DNA of 6,614 bases from Dehalococcoidia bacterium UBA5629 (GCA_002421445.1 DIKB01000060.1:1-6614), one strand, 5' to 3'; shown: positions 1 to 6,228, numbered from the stretch's first letter. A program made the numbers and translations. The notes: generated from the letters alone by a model not told the origin.

Positions 1-1
1 C

Positions 2-1234
2 GATCCTCACCAGATCATTGAAGGCATAATCATTGCCGGTCATGCCATCGATGCGCACAAAGGTTTCATCTATGTACGATCGGAATACCCGCTCGCAGTC
101 AAGCGTCTGCGGACAGCCCTGGAACAGGCAGAAACGCTCGGCATCGTAGGGAACAACGTAATGAATACCGGTTTTGAATTCAACATTGAGATCGTAGAAG
201 GAGCTGGAGCATTTGTTTCCGGTGAAGAAACCGCCCTGATGCTGGCACTTGAAGGTAAACGCTCCATGCCCATGCACCGGCCACCATTCCCTTCCGAATA
301 TGGGATCTGGGGAGCGCCTACACTGATAGATAACATCAAGACTTTTGCAAACATCACCGTCATTTTCAGGAAAGGATCGACCTGGTTTTCCAGCATCGGC
401 ACGTCAGGCAGCAAAGGTACCGCACTATTCTCGCTCGCCGGCAAAATCGTGAACGGAGGGCTTGCTGAAGTCCCCATGGGCACCACTATCCGCCGGCTTA
501 TCTTCGATATCGGCGGAGGCATGAAAAACGGCAAAAGCTGTAAGGCAGTACAGATCGGCGGTCCCTCAGGAGGCTGCCTTCCCCTCTCTTTATTCGATAC
601 GCCGATCGATTTCGATTCCCTGCACGAATCAGGCTCCATTATGGGATCAGGCGGACTCATTGCCATGGATGAGGATAATTGTATGGTGGATGCCGCCAGA
701 TTTTTCCTCGATTTCACGCAGAAGGAATCATGCGGCAAATGCACCCCTTGCCGTATCGGCACGAAGCAACTGCTTATGATCCTTGAGGATATTACTAAAG
801 GAAACGGCAAAATTGACGATCTCAAACTGTTATCGGAATTATCAGCGGATATCAATGATAGCTCGCTGTGCAATCTTGGACGCACCGCACCGAACCCGGT
901 GCTAACCACTATTCGTTATTTTCGTGAGGAATATAAAGCACATATTCGGGAAAAGCGATGTCCAGCGAGAGTTTGCAAGGACCTCATTGCGTACTATATT
1001 CTGCCCGATAAATGTCATCGAGGCTGCGAACATTGCGTTCTCAATTGCCCCAGCGAAGCTATCTGGACAGACGAGAAAGGGATCAAAGTCATTGAACAAT
1101 CGAAGTGTATCAAATGCAGCAGTTGTGAGCTCGTTTGTCCGTCAGAGTATAATGCGGTTATCCGGTTATCGCCGGTTAGTTTGCTGCCAACACAAGGGGA
1201 ACGTCCGCAACAGAAAAAGGAGATAATGTCATGA
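2..1234 (+). CDS. NuoF/HndC/HydB-type NAD(P)H-binding Fe-S flavoprotein subunit (5' partial)
   Basis: The reading frame is open from base 2, so the gene begins before the window; the ATG at 161 is internal. 410 residues are visible (numbered from base 2). Residues 67-80 (GAGAFVSGEETALM) are the FMN/NADH-site signature of the 51-kDa NuoF family. A SLBB-like stretch follows, then Cys244-x2-Cys247-x2-Cys250 (SCGKCTPCRIGT) and Cys290, the ligands of the N3-type [4Fe-4S] cluster. The CPARVC motif and a C-terminal two-cluster ferredoxin domain (about residues 338-379) are typical of HndC, HydB and NAD-linked formate dehydrogenase subunits rather than of true complex I NuoF. Family members pass electrons between NAD(P)H and Fe-S partners in soluble complexes. 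The first ferredoxin motif has an unusual Cys-x3-Cys spacing. The gene overlaps cooC by ATGA, which suggests translational coupling and a CO dehydrogenase or Wood-Ljungdahl context. The exact partner enzyme cannot be told from this window. Confidence 0.93.
   Translation, partial: DPHQIIEGIIIAGHAIDAHKGFIYVRSEYPLAVKRLRTALEQAETLGIVGNNVMNTGFEFNIEIVEGAGAFVSGEETALMLALEGKRSMPMHRPPFPSEYGIWGAPTLIDNIKTFANITVIFRKGSTWFSSIGTSGSKGTALFSLAGKIVNGGLAEVPMGTTIRRLIFDIGGGMKNGKSCKAVQIGGPSGGCLPLSLFDTPIDFDSLHESGSIMGSGGLIAMDEDNCMVDAARFFLDFTQKESCGKCTPCRIGTKQLLMILEDITKGNGKIDDLKLLSELSADINDSSLCNLGRTAPNPVLTTIRYFREEYKAHIREKRCPARVCKDLIAYYILPDKCHRGCEHCVLNCPSEAIWTDEKGIKVIEQSKCIKCSSCELVCPSEYNAVIRLSPVSLLPTQGERPQQKKEIMS
1217..1222 (+). 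promoter_or_regulatory. Ribosome binding site of cooC
   Basis: AAGGAG lies 8 nt before the ATG at 1231, inside the last codons of the upstream flavoprotein gene. It supports the ATG that overlaps the upstream TGA stop (ATGA) as the real cooC start. Confidence 0.8.
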
Positions 1235-1998
1235 CCATAACGATTGCCGTTGCCGGCAAAGGCGGCGTCGGTAAAACCGTTATTTCATCATTACTCATCG
1301 ACACCCTGTCAAAAAAGGGAGTCGTCCTCGCCATCGATGCCGACCCCAGCACCAACCTGAATAACGCTCTTGGGCTTCCTCTCGGCACCACCGTTGGTAA
1401 AGCGCGGGAGGAGTTGACCGAAGATATCACCAGGGGACGGCTATCACCCGCAGTATCCAAGCAGGAGGTGTTGGACAGCCGAATACGAGCAGCGCTTGTG
1501 GAATCCAGAAAAATAGACCTCCTCGCCATGGGACGTCCTGAAGGTCCGGGATGCTACTGTGCTGCAAACAATATGTTGCGCGCATCCATCGACCGTATCG
1601 CCAAAAATTATGACTACGTTGTTATCGATAGCGAAGCAGGCATGGAACATATCAGCCGCCAGACAACCAGAGATATCGACTTTCTGCTCACTATCTCAGA
1701 TCCCACCATCCGTGGTATTACCGCCGCCGCCCGCATGAAAGACCTGATAAAAGAGATGAGGGCAAAGGCAGGAAAGGTCTATTTTGTGATCAACCGGGTC
1801 AAGGGCGATCTGTCCCCCGAGCTTAAACAGGCAGTAGCCGATTTCGGACTCGATCTCATCACCATCATCCCCGAAGATCCCAACCTTGAGGAACTAGAAA
1901 CAAAGGGAAAACCGATCACCGGTCTCCCTGAGATTTCTCCTCTCCGTTCCGGAGTAAATCAAATACTGGACCATCTGAAAATATCAACAACAGGATAA
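1231..1998 (+). CDS. cooC: CooC-type carbon monoxide dehydrogenase nickel-insertion ATPase
   Basis: This 255-residue protein is a full-length P-loop ATPase of the SIMIBI/MinD class. Residues 9-16 (GKGGVGKT) form the deviant Walker A motif with signature Lys10. Residues 36-42 (DADPSTN) match the switch I region, and residues 132-140 (IDSEAGMEH) match the CooC switch II region. Cys108-Tyr-Cys110 is the CxC motif that in CooC binds metal at the dimer interface, and it sits in the family context GPGCYCAANN. By family knowledge, CooC hydrolyses ATP to help load nickel into the C-cluster of Ni-Fe-S CO dehydrogenase in the cytoplasm. The start is fixed by the AAGGAG site and the ATGA overlap with the upstream gene. 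The neighbourhood suggests service to a CODH or CODH/acetyl-CoA synthase encoded nearby but outside the window. A related metallocenter ATPase for another enzyme is the main alternative, but the CxC motif favours CooC. Confidence 0.93.
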   Translation: MTITIAVAGKGGVGKTVISSLLIDTLSKKGVVLAIDADPSTNLNNALGLPLGTTVGKAREELTEDITRGRLSPAVSKQEVLDSRIRAALVESRKIDLLAMGRPEGPGCYCAANNMLRASIDRIAKNYDYVVIDSEAGMEHISRQTTRDIDFLLTISDPTIRGITAAARMKDLIKEMRAKAGKVYFVINRVKGDLSPELKQAVADFGLDLITIIPEDPNLEELETKGKPITGLPEISPLRSGVNQILDHLKISTTG

Positions 1999-2005
1999 TG
2001 CCGGC

Positions 2006-2413
2006 ATGAAAAACAAAGAATATGTGAGTCTGGGACAAATCGAAGGCGCAATCAGTCCTCACAGCAGGCAACTTAATAGAGCACTCGATGCACGTAAAGA
2101 GGCATTGGATTATGTAAACAATCCGGCAGAACTTGCAGCCTACATCGGTGGTGCATTGGAAACCATGGGGTTGAGAGAGGAGTGGGCTATAACCAAGGAA
2201 TTATTCCCGGCTGTTATGGTACATTTTGTCTATTTCAAAGGAGATAGCGAATTCCCCAACAATTTAAGAGTGTTTTATTCAGGGGATAGGCTTAAGTTGA
2301 TCTCAGGCGACGATCTGGCAACCATCACTATAGCCTGCGCCACCCACATGCTGCGATACGTACGAGAATCGAATCCTGATAAAAGACTTCCTGAAGTTTG
2401 CTACCGTGTATAA
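2006..2413 (+). CDS. Small conserved protein, possible DUF3786-like C-terminal half
   Basis: This 135-residue soluble protein has no signal peptide or membrane segment and only two cysteines (111 and 132). Its ATG lies 7 nt after the cooC stop with only a weak upstream CAGGAT, so it is probably the last gene of the same operon and may rely on translational coupling. Residues 67-117 read like the C-terminal part of DUF3786 proteins as I remember them: a hydrophobic strand, then GDSEFPNNLRVFYSG, then an SGDDLATI segment similar to the family's 'EGDEEFP...LPTEDLAVL' pattern. DUF3786 proteins have no assigned biochemical function; I recall them mainly from anaerobes with corrinoid or CODH/ACS chemistry. 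At 135 residues it would be shorter than the roughly 200-residue family norm, so the N-terminal half may be divergent. The family call is tentative, but the gene is well supported by spacing and reading frame. No function is proposed. Confidence 0.75.
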   Translation: MKNKEYVSLGQIEGAISPHSRQLNRALDARKEALDYVNNPAELAAYIGGALETMGLREEWAITKELFPAVMVHFVYFKGDSEFPNNLRVFYSGDRLKLISGDDLATITIACATHMLRYVRESNPDKRLPEVCYRV

Positions 2414-2441
2414 CGCGAGCCTTCACTAACATCCGGCAGTA

Positions 2442-3227
2442 TTAGCGGATACGAGACACCAGTATTTTTGCGAGAGTCTCAAGCGCATGATAATCCGAGA
2501 TGAACCCGAGATGAACCCAGGCATTGTTCTTTAAAAAACGGATACCGAACCTGTCCGATTCATCGTCTGTTGTAGCTTTGCTGATCATGAGATACGCCCG
2601 CACATCGCCAATCGAATACAACGTTTGATTATTCTGTTTATATTGAGGTTCTATTTCATAGTATTTCCGTTCCGCCCCACCGCCACCTGACGTGGGATAA
2701 ACATATACTGTGTTGGTCAGAGTCTCCTTCCCCTTCACAAAATTGATCGTATACGCTGAAACTGTATCCTCCACCTGAGTCGCCGCAGCGGAAGAGAAGG
2801 TAAAATTATAAAATCGCACATCATCTCTGGTCAGCGCTATCTTTGCAGCGTTAACATTGCCGACGACATTGACTGTCACAGTCGATGACACCGTCCCTGC
2901 ATCATTCGTCGCCGTCAGTGTATACATCGTCGTTACCTTTGGCGCTACTTTCCGATCACCAACGCCCGATGCTTCGCCGACACCCTGATCTATTGAGATG
3001 TTCTGAACGCCGCTTACCTCCCATCTCAGCATTGCCATGTCATCAATGCCTATCTCCATTGGATCTGCAGTAAAATTCTTGATCACAGGAGGCTGCGTTA
3101 CCACAGACGTTGCAGGCGGCTTAGCGGTTGGTTTTGAAGAAGAAGCTGGAGCTATACAACTTAACATCAGAACTCCAAACACGATGAGAACAAGTAAGAC
3201 CGTAATAATTCGATTTGTATCTTTCAT
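2442..3227 (-). CDS. Secreted lipoprotein with an Ig-like domain
   Basis: I place the start at the ATG at 3227 (261 residues). The longer frame to 3248 begins at a TTG, and a TATAAT box at 3260-3265 would leave that codon almost no leader. The N-terminus is a classic export signal: Lys2 and Arg6, then a hydrophobic stretch (residues 8-22), then a lipobox-like VLMLSC with Cys24 as the candidate lipidated residue. Met at -3 makes the lipobox imperfect. A Ser/Pro/Thr/Lys-rich linker (25-47) leads into an Ig-like beta-sandwich module (about 48-122: PPVIKNFTADP, MLRWEVSGVQNISIDQGVG, TTMYTLTATNDAG). This style is frequent in Chloroflexota surface proteins. Residues 130-261 are unrecognised. The gene follows the fabF pair on the same strand but likely has its own promoter, and it converges with the cooC operon. 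An 11-bp tandem duplication near the 3' end shapes its C-terminus. Its surface role is unknown. Confidence 0.85.
   Translation of the reverse strand: MKDTNRIITVLLVLIVFGVLMLSCIAPASSSKPTAKPPATSVVTQPPVIKNFTADPMEIGIDDMAMLRWEVSGVQNISIDQGVGEASGVGDRKVAPKVTTMYTLTATNDAGTVSSTVTVNVVGNVNAAKIALTRDDVRFYNFTFSSAAATQVEDTVSAYTINFVKGKETLTNTVYVYPTSGGGGAERKYYEIEPQYKQNNQTLYSIGDVRAYLMISKATTDDESDRFGIRFLKNNAWVHLGFISDYHALETLAKILVSRIR
2495..2516. repeat. 11-bp tandem direct repeat inside the lipoprotein gene
   Basis: CCGAGATGAAC occurs twice back to back (2495-2505 and 2506-2516), with two further matching bases after the second copy. The unit is not a multiple of three and lies in the 3' part of the minus-strand lipoprotein gene, so its copy number sets the reading frame of the C-terminus. 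Confidence 0.85.
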
Positions 3228-3259
3228 TGAAGCACAAAACCAGATCAATCAGTGTCCCA

Positions 3260-3288
3260 ATTATACACCGAAGCCAGCAGTGCTTGAA
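3260..3288 (-). promoter_or_regulatory. Probable promoter of the lipoprotein gene
   Basis: On the minus strand a perfect -10 box TATAAT (3265-3260) is preceded at 17 nt by a weak -35 (TTCAAG, 3288-3283). The expected transcription start near 3253 gives a leader of about 26 nt to the ATG at 3227. The promoter sits in the 78-nt gap between this start and the end of the downstream fabF copy. No good Shine-Dalgarno sequence is visible in the leader. Confidence 0.5.
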
Positions 3289-3305
3289 AGAGCTAAAATA
3301 TCGTG

Positions 3306-4541
3306 CTAACTGTTTCTGTAGCGGCCGATAGCTAACACGGCATTGTGTCCACCGAAGCCAAAGGAATTCGATATTGCCAGATGCACATCCTGAGACCGTG
3401 CTTTATTCGGCACGTAATCGAGATCGCACGCAGTATCCGGATTTTCCAGATTGATGGTGGGATGAATCACCCCTTTATTGATCGTTTCACAGCAAACGAC
3501 CGCCTCAATCGCACCGGCAGCACCCAGCATATGACCAACCATCGATTTGCTCGAACTAATGGGTATCTTATACGCCTGCTCGCCAAAGACCCGTTTGATC
3601 ACTTTCGTTTCAGTAGAATCATTCAACGGTGTCGAAGTTCCATGTGCGTTGATATAACCAACCTGTGTACGATCTATGCCTGTTAGCGCCAGTTCGATCG
3701 CCTTGCCAGCCGCTTCACCGCTCTGTGCCGGTTGTGTAATATGATAAGCATCGGACGTCGCTCCATATCCAACGATCTCAGCGAGAATAGTTGCGCCGCG
3801 GGATAAGGCATAATCAAGATTCTCCAGAACCATGACAGCAGAGCCTTCTCCTACGACGAAACCATCCCGTTTCGCATCAAACGGTCTTGACGCTTTTTGC
3901 GGGTCCGGATTTTTTGACAGTGCTCCCGCTTGCACAAACCCGGCAACTCCCAGCGGCATAATGCCGGCATCGGCTCCTCCGGCAATCATAGCTCTATAAT
4001 CCCCATATTTGATCATCCGATATGCCATGCCAATCGAATCGGTTCCGGTAGCGCAGGCCGTGATCATACAATAATTCGCCCCCATGATGCCTGTCTTAAT
4101 TGATACGCGGCTGGCAGCATTATCGGCAATCATCATAGGCACCGTGTACGGGCTGACTTTGCCCGGACCTTTTTCCTTAATAACGCCCATCTGCGCTGAA
4201 CTGGTAGTCATTCCGCCGATACCGCTGCCGATAAGGATACCGGTATCCCATTTATTGCTATCATCGATTTTCAGCTTTGACATTTCGAATGCCTGCAGGC
4301 TGGCAGCCATCGCTAACTGTGCGAAACGATCGGAATAACGCGCTGATACAGGATCAATGAAATCAGTAGCATTGAAGTTCTTTACTTCAGCAGCGATCTT
4401 AACTGCATAAAGGGAAGCATCAAACAATGTAATATAGCCTATACCGGACTTTCCGGATACCATTGCTTCCCATGTCTCTGCAATGCTGAGACCAAGCGGT
4501 GTGATCGCTCCGTATCCAGTTATAACGACACGATTATGCAT
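3306..4541 (-). CDS. fabF: 3-oxoacyl-[acyl-carrier-protein] synthase II (downstream copy)
   Basis: This 411-residue protein has the normal length of KAS II, the condensing enzyme that extends acyl chains with malonyl-ACP in the cytoplasm. The catalytic triad is complete: Cys163 (TACATG), His300 (NAHGTSTP) and His337 (SMVGHMLGAAGA), with Lys332 in SSKSM. The C-terminal NSFGFGGHN loop is also present. The acyl-pocket motif GSGIGG keeps Ile108, aligned with Ile108 of E. coli KAS II. The ATG at 4541 follows a strong GGGGGA ribosome site with close spacing. The upstream fabF copy ends 33 nt before this start, so the two are almost surely co-transcribed. Because Cys163 is present, this is not a chain-length-factor (KS-beta) partner. 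No acyl carrier protein, malonyltransferase or reductase gene lies in the window, so a role in a specialised acyl pathway rather than bulk fatty acid synthesis cannot be excluded. Confidence 0.95.
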   Translation of the reverse strand: MHNRVVITGYGAITPLGLSIAETWEAMVSGKSGIGYITLFDASLYAVKIAAEVKNFNATDFIDPVSARYSDRFAQLAMAASLQAFEMSKLKIDDSNKWDTGILIGSGIGGMTTSSAQMGVIKEKGPGKVSPYTVPMMIADNAASRVSIKTGIMGANYCMITACATGTDSIGMAYRMIKYGDYRAMIAGGADAGIMPLGVAGFVQAGALSKNPDPQKASRPFDAKRDGFVVGEGSAVMVLENLDYALSRGATILAEIVGYGATSDAYHITQPAQSGEAAGKAIELALTGIDRTQVGYINAHGTSTPLNDSTETKVIKRVFGEQAYKIPISSSKSMVGHMLGAAGAIEAVVCCETINKGVIHPTINLENPDTACDLDYVPNKARSQDVHLAISNSFGFGGHNAVLAIGRYRNS

Positions 4542-4574
4542 TACATCCCCCTACAAATAAAACACCAGCACTCA

Positions 4575-5822
4575 TCATGATCCCGTATATTTTTTAAATG
4601 CCAGTGTACCATTGATGCCGCCAAAACCAAAAGAGTTAGACAGGGCAACCGTCACCCTACCTTTTCTTGCATTGTTCGGCACATAATCCAGATCGCACTC
4701 AGGATCCGCAACCTCCAGATTAATCGTCGGCGGTATAATATCATCTCTTATAGTCAGCAGGGTAAATATCGCTTCCACAGCACCGGCGGCACCGCACATA
4801 TGCCCGATCATAGACTTATTTGAACTGATCGCCACTTTCCTTGCATGATCCCCAAGCGCTTTCTTAATCGCCTTCGTTTCAGATACATCATTCAGCACCG
4901 TCGCTGTCCCATGGGCATTGATATAGTCCACATCGGCAGGAGATATTCCGGCATTCTGAAGTGCCAGCTTAATACACAGCGCTTGAACCTCGCCACCTGG
5001 CGATGGAGAAGTAATATGATGCGCATCGCAATTATTGCCATAGCCGATAACCTCGCCGTAAATCCTGGCTCCGCGCTTTATCGCACTCTCCAGAGATTCA
5101 AGGATGACAACACCGCTACCCTCACCAAAAACAAACCCGTCACGATCTGCATCGAACGGCCTGCTCGCCTTCGTCGGCTCAGCATTCCGTTTTGAACTCA
5201 AAGCACCGAGGATATCAGTGGAAGCAACACAGGTCGGGATCAATCCGGCCTCCGAGCCTCCTGCAATCATGATATCGGCTTCATCCCATTGGATCATGCG
5301 AAACGCAATCCCGATAGCGTTTGTTCCTGCTGCACAGGCCTCCATGACACAATGATTAGGGCCTTTTGCTCCAAACCTGATAGCAATCGTGCCTGCAGCC
5401 AGGTTCCCCGAAATATTAATAACGAAGAACGGCGGTACTTTCCTCAAATTATTCTGCGTCACAAACGTATGTGAATACTCAAAAAATGTGCCCGCTCCGA
5501 ACGCAGTCCCGATAACAACGCCTGTGCGATATTTATCGTGTTTAGCTGACTCCAGTCCCGAATCCTTCATCGCCATCACCGCTGAAGCCATCGCATATTG
5601 AATAAACGGATCGAAATGCCTGATGAAATTTTGATCCATGAAATCCAGCGGGTTAAAATTTTTCACCTCGCCTGCGAGTTGACATTTAAGGGATGAGGCG
5701 TCAAACCGGGTAATCGGACCGATACCGGATACACCGTCACACAGTGACGGCCAATTTTGATCGACTCCCGTTCCGAGAGGGGTAACCATACCTAAACCGG
5801 TAACTACAACACGTCGTTTCAA
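4575..5822 (-). CDS. fabF: 3-oxoacyl-[acyl-carrier-protein] synthase II (upstream copy, Phe108 variant)
   Basis: I choose the TTG at 5822 as start (415 residues). An AGGAG site lies 6 nt before it, and translation then begins (M)KRRVVVTGLGM, matching the N-terminus of E. coli FabF. The open frame extends upstream only to another TTG at 5852. The triad is intact: Cys163 (EACAAGTNAIG), His304 (NAHGTATVLND) and His341 (SMIGHMCGAAGA), with Lys336 and the NSFGFGGIN loop. It should condense acyl groups with malonyl-ACP in the cytoplasm, as KAS II does. The distinctive feature is GTAFGAG at 105-111. This puts Phe at position 108, 55 residues before the catalytic Cys, the same distance as Ile108 in E. 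coli KAS II and in the neighbouring paralogue. A bulky residue there is expected to shorten the acyl pocket. It is the first gene of the fabF pair, behind a strong promoter and a long leader with a terminator-like hairpin. Confidence 0.94.
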   Translation of the reverse strand: MKRRVVVTGLGMVTPLGTGVDQNWPSLCDGVSGIGPITRFDASSLKCQLAGEVKNFNPLDFMDQNFIRHFDPFIQYAMASAVMAMKDSGLESAKHDKYRTGVVIGTAFGAGTFFEYSHTFVTQNNLRKVPPFFVINISGNLAAGTIAIRFGAKGPNHCVMEACAAGTNAIGIAFRMIQWDEADIMIAGGSEAGLIPTCVASTDILGALSSKRNAEPTKASRPFDADRDGFVFGEGSGVVILESLESAIKRGARIYGEVIGYGNNCDAHHITSPSPGGEVQALCIKLALQNAGISPADVDYINAHGTATVLNDVSETKAIKKALGDHARKVAISSNKSMIGHMCGAAGAVEAIFTLLTIRDDIIPPTINLEVADPECDLDYVPNNARKGRVTVALSNSFGFGGINGTLAFKKYTGS

Positions 5823-5828
5823 TACATT

Positions 5829-5833
5829 CTCCT
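5829..5833 (-). promoter_or_regulatory. Ribosome binding site that fixes the TTG start of upstream fabF
   Basis: AGGAG on the minus strand is followed by 6 nt and then TTG at 5822-5820. No ATG or GTG start is available in this frame upstream of the conserved KRRVVVTG motif, so this site decides the annotated start. Confidence 0.8.
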
Positions 5834-5850
5834 GAAATGAAGGTTTCTGC

Positions 5851-5875
5851 AAAAAAGAGTCGCCGGTATCGGCGA
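5851..5875 (-). terminator. Terminator-like hairpin in the fabF leader (candidate attenuator)
   Basis: On the minus strand TCGCCG (5875-5870), loop ATAC, CGGCGA (5865-5860) form a perfect 6-bp GC-rich stem. CTC and six T residues (5856-5851) follow. The structure lies inside the transcript leader, 28 nt before the TTG start. No minus-strand gene lies just upstream for it to terminate, which makes attenuation plausible. I could not find a convincing competing antiterminator by eye. The stem is short, so termination efficiency is uncertain. Confidence 0.5.
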
Positions 5876-5941
5876 TGATGAAGTATTTGCTATGAACATC
5901 TCAATTGTTATATGCGTATCAATTCAAATAAAAGCGCTGAT

Positions 5942-5970
5942 ATTATCGCTAAATGCAGCGTAGCTGTCAA
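5942..5970 (-). promoter_or_regulatory. Strong sigma70-type promoter of the fabF pair
   Basis: A perfect -35 TTGACA (5970-5965) and a -10 GATAAT (5947-5942, five of six matches) are separated by the optimal 17 nt on the minus strand. The expected transcription start is near 5935, giving a leader of about 113 nt to the TTG start of the upstream fabF copy. The leader holds the hairpin at 5875-5851. Confidence 0.75.
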
Positions 5971-5975
5971 ATCAT

Positions 5976-6107
5976 GCATACATAATACTACAGCAATATT
6001 CAGGCTAATATACTATATCCACACTCATAACATCAATAAACTAAACATAATGTTCGACCAGATGAGGCATTTATGCGATAAAATGTTCGATAGACGTGTA
6101 GTTACAC
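5976..6107. other. AT-rich intergenic region between divergent promoters
   Basis: Together with the fabF leader and the flanking promoters, about 326 nt between the fabF start and the tRNA hold no convincing gene. A 73-codon plus-strand frame (5912-6133) exists, but it lacks a Shine-Dalgarno site and overlaps both promoters, so I do not annotate it. The stretch contains a 9-bp direct repeat AATGTTCGA (6049-6057 and 6082-6090). An imperfect inverted repeat, CATTTAT-GCG-ATAAAATG (6068-6085), runs into the second copy. Confidence 0.5.
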
Positions 6108-6136
6108 TTTACAAAGAGGGTATTTACGGCTAAAAT
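6108..6136 (+). promoter_or_regulatory. Promoter of tRNA-Gly
   Basis: The -35 TTTACA (6108-6113) and -10 TAAAAT (6131-6136) each match consensus at five of six positions and are 17 nt apart. Transcription would start near 6143, only about 6 nt before the mature tRNA 5' end. Confidence 0.75.
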
Positions 6137-6148
6137 GAACGTGCTTTT

Positions 6149-6223
6149 GCGGGAGTAACTCAGTGGTAGAGTGCCTGCCTTCCAAGTAGGTCGTCGCGGG
6201 TTCGAATCCCGTCTCCCGCTCCA
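6149..6223 (+). tRNA. tRNA-Gly, anticodon UCC
   Basis: A complete 75-nt cloverleaf is present, including an encoded CCA tail (6221-6223). The acceptor stem GCGGGAG/CTCCCGC pairs in all 7 positions. The D arm is ACTC/GAGT. The anticodon stem CCTGC/GTAGG (one G-U pair) carries the loop CTTCCAA, whose central TCC at 6181-6183 reads the glycine codons GGA and GGG. The T arm is GCGGG-TTCGAAT-CCCGT. The discriminator base is U73, as expected for bacterial tRNA-Gly. It stands alone with its own promoter and terminator, so it is a single-gene transcription unit. Confidence 0.98.
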
Positions 6224-6228
6224 AATAG

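Noticed and set aside
70..909. 279-codon minus-strand frame opposite the flavoprotein gene
   Set aside because: It is a shadow of the well-supported NuoF-type frame, with no domain and no start signals.
2431..2450. Inverted repeat ATCCG-N10-CGGAT between the convergent genes, considered as a shared terminator
   Set aside because: The stem is only 5 bp with a 10-nt loop and there is no T-run on either strand.
3228..3248. Longer lipoprotein start at TTG 3248
   Set aside because: It adds seven residues before the signal peptide, and the TATAAT box at 3260-3265 would leave about 5 nt of leader; the ATG at 3227 fits both better.
5823..5852. Longer start of upstream fabF at TTG 5852
   Set aside because: The extra ten residues are absent from FabF homologues, the site overlaps the T-run of the hairpin, and the AGGAG site points to the TTG at 5822.
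5907..5935. Alternative fabF promoter with TATAAC (5912-5907)
   Set aside because: No acceptable -35 exists at 16-18 nt, whereas TTGACA-N17-GATAAT further upstream is near consensus.
5912..6133. 73-codon plus-strand frame upstream of tRNA-Gly
   Set aside because: It has no Shine-Dalgarno site, shows no recognisable domain, has low-complexity composition and overlaps both the fabF promoter and the tRNA promoter.
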